From Kibdelosporangium philippinense (lineage in GTDB: Bacteria > Actinomycetota > Actinomycetes > Mycobacteriales > Pseudonocardiaceae): a DNA stretch of 64,000 nucleotides. A model generated the notes under the pieces. It did no database searches and was not told the origin of the DNA. It saw only the letters and a program-made list of their open reading frames with translations. Positions 24,086-32,755 of this stretch are shown piece by piece. The position numbers were made by a program, and so were the translations under genes. The stretch lies in assembly GCF_021390435.2 (NCBI RefSeq), contig NZ_JAJVCN010000002.1:434001-498000 (forward strand), in the 5' to 3' direction. Each line of letters begins with the position of its first letter. Within the stretch, counting starts at the first letter, position 1.

Positions 24086-26815
24086 TCACCTGATGTCGGC
24101 CACCGCATCGGCGAGCTTGCGCCGAACCACATTCTGCTGCTTGCGGTCGAGTACGTCAGTGGCGAGCGCGAGGGACTGCTCGTACAAGGAGATTGCCCGA
24201 TCGGGCTGTCCCGCAGCGAGATACGTGTCACCGAGGTCGCTGAGCAGTTCGCTCTCCGCACCGCGATCGCCGATCTCGCGCTTGAGCGCGAGTGCTCGCC
24301 AGTGCTGGTCGAGTGCCTCCTGGTACCGGCCCGTTTGCCGGTAGAACGCACCAAAGTAGACACGGACGCAGCTGTCCACCCACTTCTCGCCCATCTCGTC
24401 GACGACGGCGGCGGCATGGCCGTAGGTTTCCATCGCCTTGTCTTCCTTGCCAGCCAAGGCGTACGCGCCAGCGAGATGGGTCAGTACGATCGCCTCGGTC
24501 CACTGCTCGCCGGTCTCGCGCAAAAGCGGCAGGGCCTGCTCGTAGTGGTGCACAGCCTCGTCAAGGTCTCCCCGAAACGCGTTGATCAGACCGAAACGGT
24601 GCAGAGCCTTTCCTTCACCTCGCCGGTTTCCGGCTGCGCGGAACAGTTCCATCGCCCGGCGCCAGTGCTCGATCGCCTCGTCGAAGCGCCCGACCCGCCA
24701 GCACGCGCCACCGAGGCTGTGCAGTGTTTCGGCCTCTGCGGCGTGATCGCCGAGCTGCCGGGCGGCGGCGAGAGCGACCTGATGGGTGGCGATCCAGTCG
24801 TGCGTGTAGCCACGGAGGAACGAGAAGTACCAGACCATGTGCGGGATCTGCCACGCGTGGGCAAGCCGGTCGTGTTCTGCCGCGAACGTGGTCGCGGCGG
24901 TGAGGTTGTCCCGTTCCGTTTCCAGCCAGGACAATGCTACGTCATAACTGTCCAAATCAGGTGTGTGCGGCGGTTGCCACGTGACATGTACGGCCATCCG
25001 GTATCCACGGGGGTGGATCCGCCGCGCGGCGAGTTCTGCGGTGTGCAGGAAGTAGTCGAGCAGCCGGGCAACGGCTGGCTCTTCGTCCTCAGTGGACACC
25101 AACGCTCTCGCATGCCGGCGAACCAGATCGTGGAACCGGAATCGCCCCGGTTCGTTCTGCTGCAGGAGATGGACGTCAACCAGATCCTCAAGCACCTGCT
25201 CCACAGTGTCAAGGTCGATACCGGTCACCGCCGCGGCAAGGTGTGCACCGAAATCCGGACCGGCATGCAAGCCCATCAACCGAAACACGCGTTGCTGTTC
25301 GGTAGTGAGGTACCGATAGGACAGTTCGAAAGCCGCGGCGACACTGCGATCCCCCGCGGCGAGCGGACGGCTTTCCCGCAGACGTTGTGCCAGATGCTGG
25401 ATGGACCACGCCGGCCTGCTGCGCAACCGCGCACCGGCGATACGGATCGCCAACGGCAGATAACCGCACAGGCGCACAATTTCCTTGGCCACATCGGCTT
25501 CGGCTGCCGGACGTGCGTCTCCCACAATGCGACTGAACATGGCAAGGGCCTCGTCTGGCGGCAACTCCCCGAGCGTGACAGTGCGGACGTCGTCGAGATC
25601 GACGAGCCGACGACGGCTGGTGATCAAGGTCAGGCACCCCACGCCGCCAGGCAGCAGCGGGCGAACCTGTGCCGCGTCGGCCGCATTGTCCAGCACCACA
25701 AGCACTCGGCGGTCAGCCAATTCCGCACGCCACAATGCCGCCCGATCCTCCACCCGGTTCGGGATCCGGTCCGCGGGCACTCCGAGCGCGCCAAGCAAAG
25801 CATCGAGAGCGTCGCCGGGCGGTGTTGGTTCCTGGCCTGCGGTGTGCGCGTGCAGTTCGATGAACAGTTGCCCGTCGGCGTAGTGCTCGGCCAACCGATG
25901 CGCCGCGTGCACCGCGAGCGCGGTCTTGCCTGCCCCGGCCATCCCGTCGATCGTCGAGACGATCACGGTCTCGTGCTGGGACAAGTCGTCGAGCATCCGC
26001 CGCAGTTCGGATTCGCGGCCGGTGAAGTCGGTGATGTCCCTTGGCAGAGTGTTGCGCCGCTGCCTTGCCTGCCGCACAGCGAGGCTGGGATCGCCCAACA
26101 GGATCCGTTGGTGGAGATCCTGCAGGTCCTGGCCTGGCTCGATGCCGAGACTGTCGATCAAGGTCCGTCGCGCGTCCTGGAAAGCGAGCAGCGCGTCGGC
26201 CTGCTGCCCGGCCCGGAACAGCGCCAGCATCAGCTGTCCGCGCAGACCCTCCCGCAACGGATGCTCGGCGATCAGGGCACCAAGCTCGGGGACGAGCTCG
26301 GCATGCGTGCCCATCGCGAGATCCGCGCCGATCCGGTCCTCGACGGCGGCCAGGTGTTCCTGGTGCAGCCTGGTCGCGTTGGCCTCGGCGAAGGCGCCGG
26401 GCACGCCGTCCAATACGCGCCCTCGCCACAGCTTCAGCCCCGCGTGCAACTCCTGCGCCGCCGTTGCTGGCTGATCCGCGGCTCGTCCGCGCTCGACGTG
26501 GGCGCGGAACCTGGCGAGATCCAGCTCGCCGGGCTCGACGTGCAGCCGGTATCCGGAGGGCAGGCTGATCAGGCGTTCGCCTGCCCCAGCCGCATCGAGG
26601 ACTCGTCGCAGCCGCGACACCAGCGTGTAGAGCGCCCCCGGACCTGTGGCGGGCGGGTCGTCGCCCCAGATGGCGTCGATCAGCTGATCCACCGGGACGA
26701 CTCGGTCGGCCTGCAGCAGCAATGCGGACAACAGCACATGCTGCCGATCGCCGCGCGGCTGTGCCAACCCGTCCGGGCCCTGTATCTCGGGTGGTCCGAG
26801 GATCCGAAACTCCAC
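24086..26815 (-). CDS. AfsR/SARP family transcriptional regulator with NB-ARC and TPRs
   Basis: A 909-residue regulator. Residues 1-90 are the OmpR-type winged helix (VEFRILGPPEIQ), 95-240 the bacterial transcriptional activation domain, and 265-500 an NB-ARC ATPase with Walker A GMAGAGKT (291-298) and Walker B RRVLVVLDNA. The last ~330 residues are TPR repeats (ALHRFGLINAFRGDLDEAVHHYEQAL-type units). The GTG at 26815 is chosen because SARPs begin EFRILG. An ATG at 26863 adds 16 residues. It resembles AfsR of Streptomyces, which links signalling to secondary metabolism, but no biosynthetic cluster is in the window. It is divergent from the LLM gene at 26916. Confidence 0.93.
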   Translation of the reverse strand: MEFRILGPPEIQGPDGLAQPRGDRQHVLLSALLLQADRVVPVDQLIDAIWGDDPPATGPGALYTLVSRLRRVLDAAGAGERLISLPSGYRLHVEPGELDLARFRAHVERGRAADQPATAAQELHAGLKLWRGRVLDGVPGAFAEANATRLHQEHLAAVEDRIGADLAMGTHAELVPELGALIAEHPLREGLRGQLMLALFRAGQQADALLAFQDARRTLIDSLGIEPGQDLQDLHQRILLGDPSLAVRQARQRRNTLPRDITDFTGRESELRRMLDDLSQHETVIVSTIDGMAGAGKTALAVHAAHRLAEHYADGQLFIELHAHTAGQEPTPPGDALDALLGALGVPADRIPNRVEDRAALWRAELADRRVLVVLDNAADAAQVRPLLPGGVGCLTLITSRRRLVDLDDVRTVTLGELPPDEALAMFSRIVGDARPAAEADVAKEIVRLCGYLPLAIRIAGARLRSRPAWSIQHLAQRLRESRPLAAGDRSVAAAFELSYRYLTTEQQRVFRLMGLHAGPDFGAHLAAAVTGIDLDTVEQVLEDLVDVHLLQQNEPGRFRFHDLVRRHARALVSTEDEEPAVARLLDYFLHTAELAARRIHPRGYRMAVHVTWQPPHTPDLDSYDVALSWLETERDNLTAATTFAAEHDRLAHAWQIPHMVWYFSFLRGYTHDWIATHQVALAAARQLGDHAAEAETLHSLGGACWRVGRFDEAIEHWRRAMELFRAAGNRRGEGKALHRFGLINAFRGDLDEAVHHYEQALPLLRETGEQWTEAIVLTHLAGAYALAGKEDKAMETYGHAAAVVDEMGEKWVDSCVRVYFGAFYRQTGRYQEALDQHWRALALKREIGDRGAESELLSDLGDTYLAAGQPDRAISLYEQSLALATDVLDRKQQNVVRRKLADAVADIR

Positions 26816-26915
26816 CGAACCCAGGTTATCCGGTAACCGAATACGGGAATGTTCGTCGTCCATCGAACGTATCTGTTTGTGGCAGGGTCGTCGTGTGCCT
26901 ATCGGAGGATGGAAC

Positions 26916-27743
26916 ATGCAGCTGGGCAAGGTCGGTATCTGGACGGGGACGCCCTTGTGGGCCGAGCGGCCGCAACGGGCCGCTGAAATCGAGGAACTCG
27001 GGTTCGGTGCGCTCTGGCTCGGCGGTTCGCCAACCGGTGACCTGCGGATCGCGGAGTCGCTGCTGGACGCGACGACCACGCTGAAGATCGCCACCGGGAT
27101 CGTCAACGTCTGGACGACCGAGGCATGGGAGGTCGCCGAGTCGTACCGGCGGATCGAGGCGAGGCACCCCGGCCGCTTCCTGCTCGGCGTCGGTGCCGGC
27201 CACAAACTGTTCAACTCCGGCTACGAGAAGCCGTACACCAAGCTCGTGTCCTATTTGGACGAACTGGACACCGGTGGGGTGCCCGCGTCGGGTCGTGCGC
27301 TGGCCGCGTTGGGCCCCAAGGTGTTGACCCTCGCGGCCGAGCGCACCCTCGGCGCGCACCCGTACTTCGTTCCGGTCGAGCACACCAGGCAGGCCCGCAA
27401 GACCCTGGGTGACGGGCCGCTCCTCGCGCCGGAGATCGCGGTCGTGCTCGAACCGGACCGCGAGGTCGCCGCGGACATCATCCGCGAGTACACAAGCCTC
27501 TACCTGCAGCTGACCAACTACACCAACAACCTCCTGCGCCTGGGGTTCACCGAGGAGGACTTCGTCGACGGCGGCAGTCAGCGGCTGATCGACGCGTTGA
27601 TCCCGCAAGGCATCGACAACATCGTCGCCGCGGTCGCGCAGCACCACGAAGCAGGCGCGGACCACGTCAACATCCAGGTGCTCACGGTCGACAAATCCCT
27701 CGACATGGACGCAATCCGCACCTTGGGCAAAGCCCTAGCGTGA
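26916..27743 (+). CDS. LLM class F420-dependent oxidoreductase
   Basis: A 275-residue luciferase-like barrel enzyme of the F420 type (TIGR03620-like). LGKVGIWTG begins the barrel, LGFGALWLGGSP and ATGIVNVWTTE bear the cofactor-facing strands, and GRFLLGVGAGH lies near residue 92. GGAGG lies 7 nt before the ATG, deciding the start. It is divergent from the SARP regulator across about 100 bp, so it may be its target. Its 3' end overlaps the convergent NOS-like gene by 9 bp. The substrate is unknown. Confidence 0.9.
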   Translation: MQLGKVGIWTGTPLWAERPQRAAEIEELGFGALWLGGSPTGDLRIAESLLDATTTLKIATGIVNVWTTEAWEVAESYRRIEARHPGRFLLGVGAGHKLFNSGYEKPYTKLVSYLDELDTGGVPASGRALAALGPKVLTLAAERTLGAHPYFVPVEHTRQARKTLGDGPLLAPEIAVVLEPDREVAADIIREYTSLYLQLTNYTNNLLRLGFTEEDFVDGGSQRLIDALIPQGIDNIVAAVAQHHEAGADHVNIQVLTVDKSLDMDAIRTLGKALA

Positions 27744-28784
27744 CGTGTGCGGGCGAAACGCGGGCCGGTCGCCGCGGTTGCGCCGGGATCGCAACCAGGC
27801 CAGCCGGTGCTGCGTCTCCGCGTGATGGTCGGTGATGGTCACCCGGGCGGTGTCGAACGAATGCAGCACCGCCCGGTTGAGCTCCAGAGTCGCGCGGTCC
27901 CGCCACAGGGTCCGGTCGGTTGAGGTGTCCAGGCCTAGTTGGATGGCCACCGGATGCAACATGGCATACGCCGAGTCGTCGGCGAGGCTGCGTGTGCCGA
28001 TGTCGGTGCCCACGAACCACGTGTTGAACGGCGCCGCCGGATAGTCGACCCCGCCGATCCGCAGGCGCATGTTCGTGATCACCGGCACGGCTGGCCAGCG
28101 CAGCCCGAGGTCGGCGAACCACGGCAGGTCCGGGTGGGTCAGCGGGACCTCGTGGACCACCTCACGCGGGATCTTGTACGGCTGCGGATCCTGCATGCCC
28201 GTACTGACGACCAACGGCAGATGGTCGAACGCGGTCCGGATCGCGGGCGGCTGCCAGCCGAGAGCCTCGACGGACTCGGTGAATTCGGCGTTGCGCGCGT
28301 CGCCCATGTCCGGGTATCCGGCGTAGCTGACCAACTGGGCGTTCCAGATCCGTGGGCCGGGCGCGTCGGGCCGGTCCGGGGCGAACACCGTGACGAGTGG
28401 CTGGATCTTGCCACCGTTCGTGGCCAGCCTGAGGTGCTCGAAGCACTGGGCCGCGACGGCCGAGGCCTTGTGGATGCCGCGCAGATCGCGGACTTTCAGC
28501 CGTCGCCACGGCAGGCCACTCGTGCACCAGCCGCTGTCACGCAGCGCGACCCTGGCGCCGTAACACAGTTCCTGATGGGTGTGCCGGTAGGTGCCGGTCT
28601 CCGCGATTTCCGCCCGCACCTCAGCCAGCCGGTGGCGCACAGCGCCCGCCTCGGGATGCGCGTCGTGGAACATCCGCAGGAAGTCCTCCGCCGCGGCGAA
28701 GGTGACCGGACCGCCGGTGATCGTTTCGTTATAAAGGGCGGTCACGGGCCAGAAATCTACGTGCTGACCAGGGTCTGCCGACAC
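27735..28784 (-). CDS. Nitric oxide synthase oxygenase-like haem protein, divergent
   Basis: A 349-residue protein clearly of the bacterial NOS oxygenase fold: TGTYRHTHQEL, ATNGGKIQPLVTVFAP, IWNAQLVSYAGYPD, YPAAPFNTWFVGT, LWRDRATLELNRAVLHSF and DHH. Cys87 aligns with the haem-ligating cysteine. Three features are abnormal compared with known bacterial and animal NOS. The Trp six residues before that Cys is Leu81, and RCIG is WCTS. The arginine-binding Glu of GTEIG is Asp261. The protein stops ~25 residues after DHH, so the segment with the pterin-stacking Trp and dimer contacts (DW.WL.PP...FH) is missing. It may therefore not make NO. It lies downstream of DUF427 on the same strand. The start is a GTG; a downstream GTG at 28745 is possible. 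Confidence 0.88.
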   Translation of the reverse strand: MSADPGQHVDFWPVTALYNETITGGPVTFAAAEDFLRMFHDAHPEAGAVRHRLAEVRAEIAETGTYRHTHQELCYGARVALRDSGWCTSGLPWRRLKVRDLRGIHKASAVAAQCFEHLRLATNGGKIQPLVTVFAPDRPDAPGPRIWNAQLVSYAGYPDMGDARNAEFTESVEALGWQPPAIRTAFDHLPLVVSTGMQDPQPYKIPREVVHEVPLTHPDLPWFADLGLRWPAVPVITNMRLRIGGVDYPAAPFNTWFVGTDIGTRSLADDSAYAMLHPVAIQLGLDTSTDRTLWRDRATLELNRAVLHSFDTARVTITDHHAETQHRLAWLRSRRNRGDRPAFRPHTSR

Positions 28785-28878
28785 TGCCAGACGGGTCAGA
28801 AGCCCCGGTCAGCCAATCGAGCGACCCAGACACCCACAGTGACCCGCTCGGCAGTGTGGAAGATCGACTTGATTCCCC

Positions 28879-29163
28879 CTATGCGGTGACATCCACGCCT
28901 TTCCAGAACGCCACGTGGTCCTTGATCTGCGCCGCAGCCTCGAACGGCTGCGTGTAGTACCACGCGGCGTCGGTGTTCTGCGCGCCGTCGACCGACAACG
29001 TGTAGTAGCTGGCGGTGCCCTTCCAGTGGCATGCCGACGTGGTCTCGGATGGCTGCAAGTACTGCTGGTTCACTGAATCGATCGGGAAATAGTGGTTCCC
29101 CTCCACGACCACCGTGTTGTCACTCTCCGCTATGACCGTTCCATTCCACCGTGCTATCGCCAT
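28879..29163 (-). CDS. DUF427 domain protein
   Basis: A 94-residue DUF427 protein (a small tubby-like beta fold). It shows the family pattern ARWNGTVIAESD, VVEGNHYFP, SACHWKGTASYYTL and AAWYYTQPFEAA. The family has no established activity. It lies 94 nt upstream of the NOS-like gene on the same strand, so the two may form one unit. It is divergent from fba across 66 nt. Confidence 0.92.
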   Translation of the reverse strand: MAIARWNGTVIAESDNTVVVEGNHYFPIDSVNQQYLQPSETTSACHWKGTASYYTLSVDGAQNTDAAWYYTQPFEAAAQIKDHVAFWKGVDVTA

Positions 29164-29229
29164 AGCGCCAGTTAACGCCTCGTAGGATTCGGCTGCAAAG
29201 GCATCCCAGCCCCGAGGAGGACGAGACCG

Positions 29230-30264
<1,035 letters not shown>

Positions 30265-30280
30265 CCAAGCACCACCCACA

Positions 30281-30312
30281 GAAGCCCGCGCCCCAACCAA
30301 GGCGCGGGCTTC
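30281..30312 (+). terminator. fba terminator hairpin
   Basis: GAAGCCCGCGCC (30281-30292) pairs perfectly with GGCGCGGGCTTC (30301-30312) over an 8-nt loop. It is followed by TTC. It starts 17 nt after the fba stop. Confidence 0.9.
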
Positions 30313-30320
30313 TTCACGCC

Positions 30321-30364
30321 GTGTCCACCGTTCCTGAAGACCGTGTCCACCATTCCGGCACACC
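30321..30364. repeat. Two degenerate 22-bp repeat units
   Basis: Two adjacent 22-bp units (30321-30342, 30343-30364) begin GTGTCCACC and continue with (G/A)TTCC. They match the five perfect units at 63575-63684. Both arrays end in the same GAAATGCAC. They lie just behind the fba terminator. Confidence 0.8.
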
Positions 30365-30534
30365 GAAATGCACATTCCGTGCGCGGGCTTCGACCGGAGT
30401 GCCACATTGGGTGGCTGATGTCGAGCGGTCGCCGGGTGGCCACCGCGATAACATCCACCCGATAGCCGTCACCCGATCGAGCGGGTGAACTTTGTTGCCG
30501 CCAGCCGCGACTGCGGCCAAGGTGCTGGGGCGTG

Positions 30535-30618
30535 ATGCCCAAACGCGTAGTCGCTGTCGTTGTTCTCGCTTGTCTCGCTCTCGCCACCCTCGGGGCTCTG
30601 GCTGGCTTGCTGAGCTGA
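30535..30618 (+). CDS. 27-residue membrane microprotein
   Basis: A short reading frame of 27 codons plus TGA. After a basic start MPKR it is one uninterrupted hydrophobic stretch (VVAVVVLACLALATLGALAG), an obvious single transmembrane helix. GGTGCTGGGG lies upstream of the ATG as a possible ribosome site, and its stop is 12 nt before the DUF3151 ATG, so the two genes are probably co-expressed. It is too short to be called by most gene finders. Function unknown. The coding status is inferred only from composition, spacing and the start context. Confidence 0.55.
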   Translation: MPKRVVAVVVLACLALATLGALAGLLS

Positions 30619-30630
30619 TTGGATGGGGTC

Positions 30631-31029
30631 ATGCAGAACAACCTGCTTGGCCCAGAACCGACATTGCTGCCCGAGCGTGCCGAGCAGCAGGCCGCCATCG
30701 AGTCAGGGAAAGACGCCGCCGAGGTCGCCGCCCAGTGGCCGGACTTCAGTGAAGCCTGGGCTGTTCTCGCCGAGCAGGCCCTCGACAAGGGCGAGGCGGT
30801 CGCGGCCTACGCCTACGCCCGCACCGGCTACCACCGCGGCCTTGACCAGTTGCGGCGCAACGGCTGGAAGGGTTTCGGGCCCGTGCCGTGGAGCCACCGG
30901 CCCAACCAGGGTTTCCTGAGGGCGCTGGCAGCCTTGGGAAAGGCCGCCAACGCCATCGGTGAGACCGAGGAGTACGACCGGGTCCGCAAGTTCATCGAGG
31001 ACTCCGACCCAGCCGCCCCCGGGATCTAG
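30631..31029 (+). CDS. DUF3151 domain protein
   Basis: A 132-residue soluble helical protein of the DUF3151 family, which in actinobacteria is commonly found near fba. Family features are LLGPEPTLLP at the start, AAQWPDFSEAWAVLAEQAL, AYAYARTGYHRGLDQLRRNGWKG (split: TGYHRGLDQLRRNGWKG) and FLRALAALGKAA. The repeats of Ala-rich helices recall TPR-like packing. The ATG at 30631 has GGATGGGG just upstream. The TTG at 30619 is a weaker choice. Function unknown. Confidence 0.9.
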   Translation: MQNNLLGPEPTLLPERAEQQAAIESGKDAAEVAAQWPDFSEAWAVLAEQALDKGEAVAAYAYARTGYHRGLDQLRRNGWKGFGPVPWSHRPNQGFLRALAALGKAANAIGETEEYDRVRKFIEDSDPAAPGI

Positions 31030-31045
31030 CGAGGGCCTGTTGAAC

Positions 31046-31073
31046 GCCGCGAAGGCAAGAAGACCTTCACGGC
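31046..31073. terminator. Hairpin between convergent genes
   Basis: GCCG-C-GAAGG (31046-31055) pairs with CCTTC-A-CGGC (31064-31073) with one mismatch and an 8-nt loop. It lies between the convergent DUF3151 and HNH genes and may terminate both. Confidence 0.65.
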
Positions 31074-31076
31074 ATT

Positions 31077-31703
31077 TCAGCAGCGGTCGAGCATCGTGTT
31101 CAGCGCGGCCTTCTCCGCCGAGTTCACGGTCAGCACCCACTTGTGCTTCGAGCCGATCCACATCCTGGCGTAGGTGCACCAGTAGCCCGTGGCTGGCGGC
31201 TTCCACGCCTCCGGTGACTTGTCGCCCTTGGCCTGGTTGACGTCGTCGGTCACGGCGATCAGCTGCGGGCCGGACAGGTCGTTGGCGAACTGCTGGCGCT
31301 TGGCCGTCGTCCACGACCGCGCTCCGGTCCGCCATGCGTTGGCGAGCGGGATGATGTGGTCGATGTCGACGTCCGACGCGGCTGTCCACGTGGCGCCGTC
31401 GTATGGGCTGAACCAGCGGCCTGACGTGGCGGCGCACGACGAGTCGACGACGACGTTCGTGCCGTCCCGCTTCAGCACCTGCTCTCTGGTGTTGCAGGTG
31501 CCGGAAACGGTGGACCAGTGCGGGAAGAGATCGCGGCTGTAGCCGGTCATCGTCCCGTCGGCGGCCACCTGCAAGGAGTTCAGCTGCGTGCGTGCGGTGG
31601 CTGCGCTGGGAATGCCTGGCGGGGTCGCCGACGCCACCACGACCATTCCGAGCAACAGGGCGACGACGAGCAGCAGGGTCCGTAAGGCATGTTTGGCGAA
31701 CAT
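31077..31703 (-). CDS. Secreted HNH family endonuclease-like protein
   Basis: A 208-residue protein with a Sec signal peptide (basic MFAKHALR, hydrophobic LLLVVALLLGMVVV, cleavage after ASA). The mature part has the GmrSD/DUF1524-type HNH core DVDIDHIIPLANAWRTGARSW with the DH pair, and a downstream DDVNQAKGDKSPEAW with the Asn/Lys typical of these nucleases. Four or more cysteines suggest disulfides, fitting an extracellular nuclease. GGAGGTGAC lies directly before the ATG, a near-perfect ribosome site that decides the start over the longer frame. Confidence 0.9.
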   Translation of the reverse strand: MFAKHALRTLLLVVALLLGMVVVASATPPGIPSAATARTQLNSLQVAADGTMTGYSRDLFPHWSTVSGTCNTREQVLKRDGTNVVVDSSCAATSGRWFSPYDGATWTAASDVDIDHIIPLANAWRTGARSWTTAKRQQFANDLSGPQLIAVTDDVNQAKGDKSPEAWKPPATGYWCTYARMWIGSKHKWVLTVNSAEKAALNTMLDRC

Positions 31704-31783
31704 GTCACCTCCGTGACAAAGCAGGGTCGATCGACCGTGACTCACGGAGATGGCGTGGGCAATACGTCTGGGTGACGCCAGTA

Positions 31784-32019
31784 CTACTGATGCCGTAACT
31801 CGGACTCGACCACGGCGCGCATCAGCCGTGCCGTCTGATCGGCGATCTCGGCCGCTGAACAGGGACGATCATGCGTCAGCCACCACGTGATCGACTGGAC
31901 CGCGATGGCGCCGAGGACGGTCGGGACCAAATGATTGCCATCTTTCCCAGTCAGGCCTTGTAGAGCCGTTCGTATGCGGCGATGTGCTCGAAGAACGCGA
32001 CCCAGCGCTGCTCAAAGTC
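31784..32019 (-). pseudogene. TetR-type regulator relic (C-terminal part only, frameshifted)
   Basis: Minus-strand sequence begins in mid-protein as DFEQRWVAFFEHIAAYERLYKA and stops at TGA (31951-31953). Shifting by one base near 31956 continues as LTGKDGNHLVPTVLGAIAVQ (31952 downward) through WWLTHDRP to MRAVVESELRHQ and a TAG at 31784-31786. This is a typical TetR-family C-terminal ligand/dimer domain. The helix-turn-helix part is absent and its 5' end abuts the stop of the next gene, so it is a remnant left by a deletion plus one indel. No other use is apparent. Confidence 0.75.
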
Positions 32020-32689
32020 AGATGAGGCCGCGCGCGACCCGCAGGTCTGAGGTGTGCCGGTACCAAGTCCAGCGCTCTGTCTGCCGAGGGTGCGGGACGC
32101 CGTCCTTGACCGGGGTCACGGGCAGGCTGCCGAGCTGAAACGCACGCCCACGGAACTCGCTGACGCGCTTGCCGAGCAACCCCCGGCGGATCACACGGAC
32201 GACTAGCCCGTCGCGGCCAGAAGGATCGGGCGTGACCTCGATGCCGCTGGCCGCGCCACGCAGGGCGGTCGTGTCGTCGCAGTAGCCGACCCCGCGAGTT
32301 GGCCCGATCTTGCCGAGTCCGACGAGCACGCCTCCGGCGTCGTCACGCAGCAGCGGGACCGGGTCGACTTCGCCGTGCAGAGCTACCTCGACCGGGTTCG
32401 ACGGCAGGTTCCAGAGGTCCGCCACGGCCGACTCACCAACCGGCACGAATCCGATAGTGACGGAATCGACGAGTTCTTTCCGCACCAGCCGGAGAGTGAC
32501 GGCGGCGAGGTCCGCGTCCGTCCCGACGACCACCAGACGGCGTCCGGAAAGGCCCGCGAGCAGGGGATCTATGTCCGGGCGGGCCGGGATCGCCGGTACC
32601 GGCCGGATCTCGACGTCATCACGCTCGGTCAACGACGTCAACCAACCGTGTCCGGCCGAATCGCCGCAGGCCAGTACGAGTGCACCCAC
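32018..32689 (-). CDS. Protein of unknown function, divergent from purA
   Basis: A 223-residue soluble protein that I cannot assign firmly. The N-terminal half resembles a degenerate diacylglycerol-kinase/NAD-kinase-like Rossmann domain: GRRLVVVGTDADLAAVTLRL sits where GGDGT is expected, followed by VTIGFVPVG. The GGDGT signature itself is lost, so kinase activity is doubtful. The C-terminal half is beta-rich (LVVRVIRRGLLGKRV, GRAFQLGSLPVTPVKDG), as in the second lipid-kinase lobe. CAGGAG lies 6 nt before the GTG at 32689, which decides the start. A GTG at 32713 is in frame. It shares its promoter region with purA. Confidence 0.75.
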   Translation of the reverse strand: MGALVLACGDSAGHGWLTSLTERDDVEIRPVPAIPARPDIDPLLAGLSGRRLVVVGTDADLAAVTLRLVRKELVDSVTIGFVPVGESAVADLWNLPSNPVEVALHGEVDPVPLLRDDAGGVLVGLGKIGPTRGVGYCDDTTALRGAASGIEVTPDPSGRDGLVVRVIRRGLLGKRVSEFRGRAFQLGSLPVTPVKDGVPHPRQTERWTWYRHTSDLRVARGLI

Positions 32690-32755
32690 GCTGAGCTCCT
32701 GGTCTAGTCTCACTTACCGGCATTTCGCACGCCCGAATCCACCCTGGAGTTTCAC

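Noticed and set aside
24302..26836. 844-codon open frame on the plus strand
   Set aside because: It is antisense to the AfsR/SARP gene, whose domain motifs are unambiguous. High GC keeps opposite frames open.
30373..30534. Regulatory element with CACCCGAT direct repeats (30456 and 30470)
   Set aside because: Two 8-bp copies 14 nt apart are not enough to support a call.
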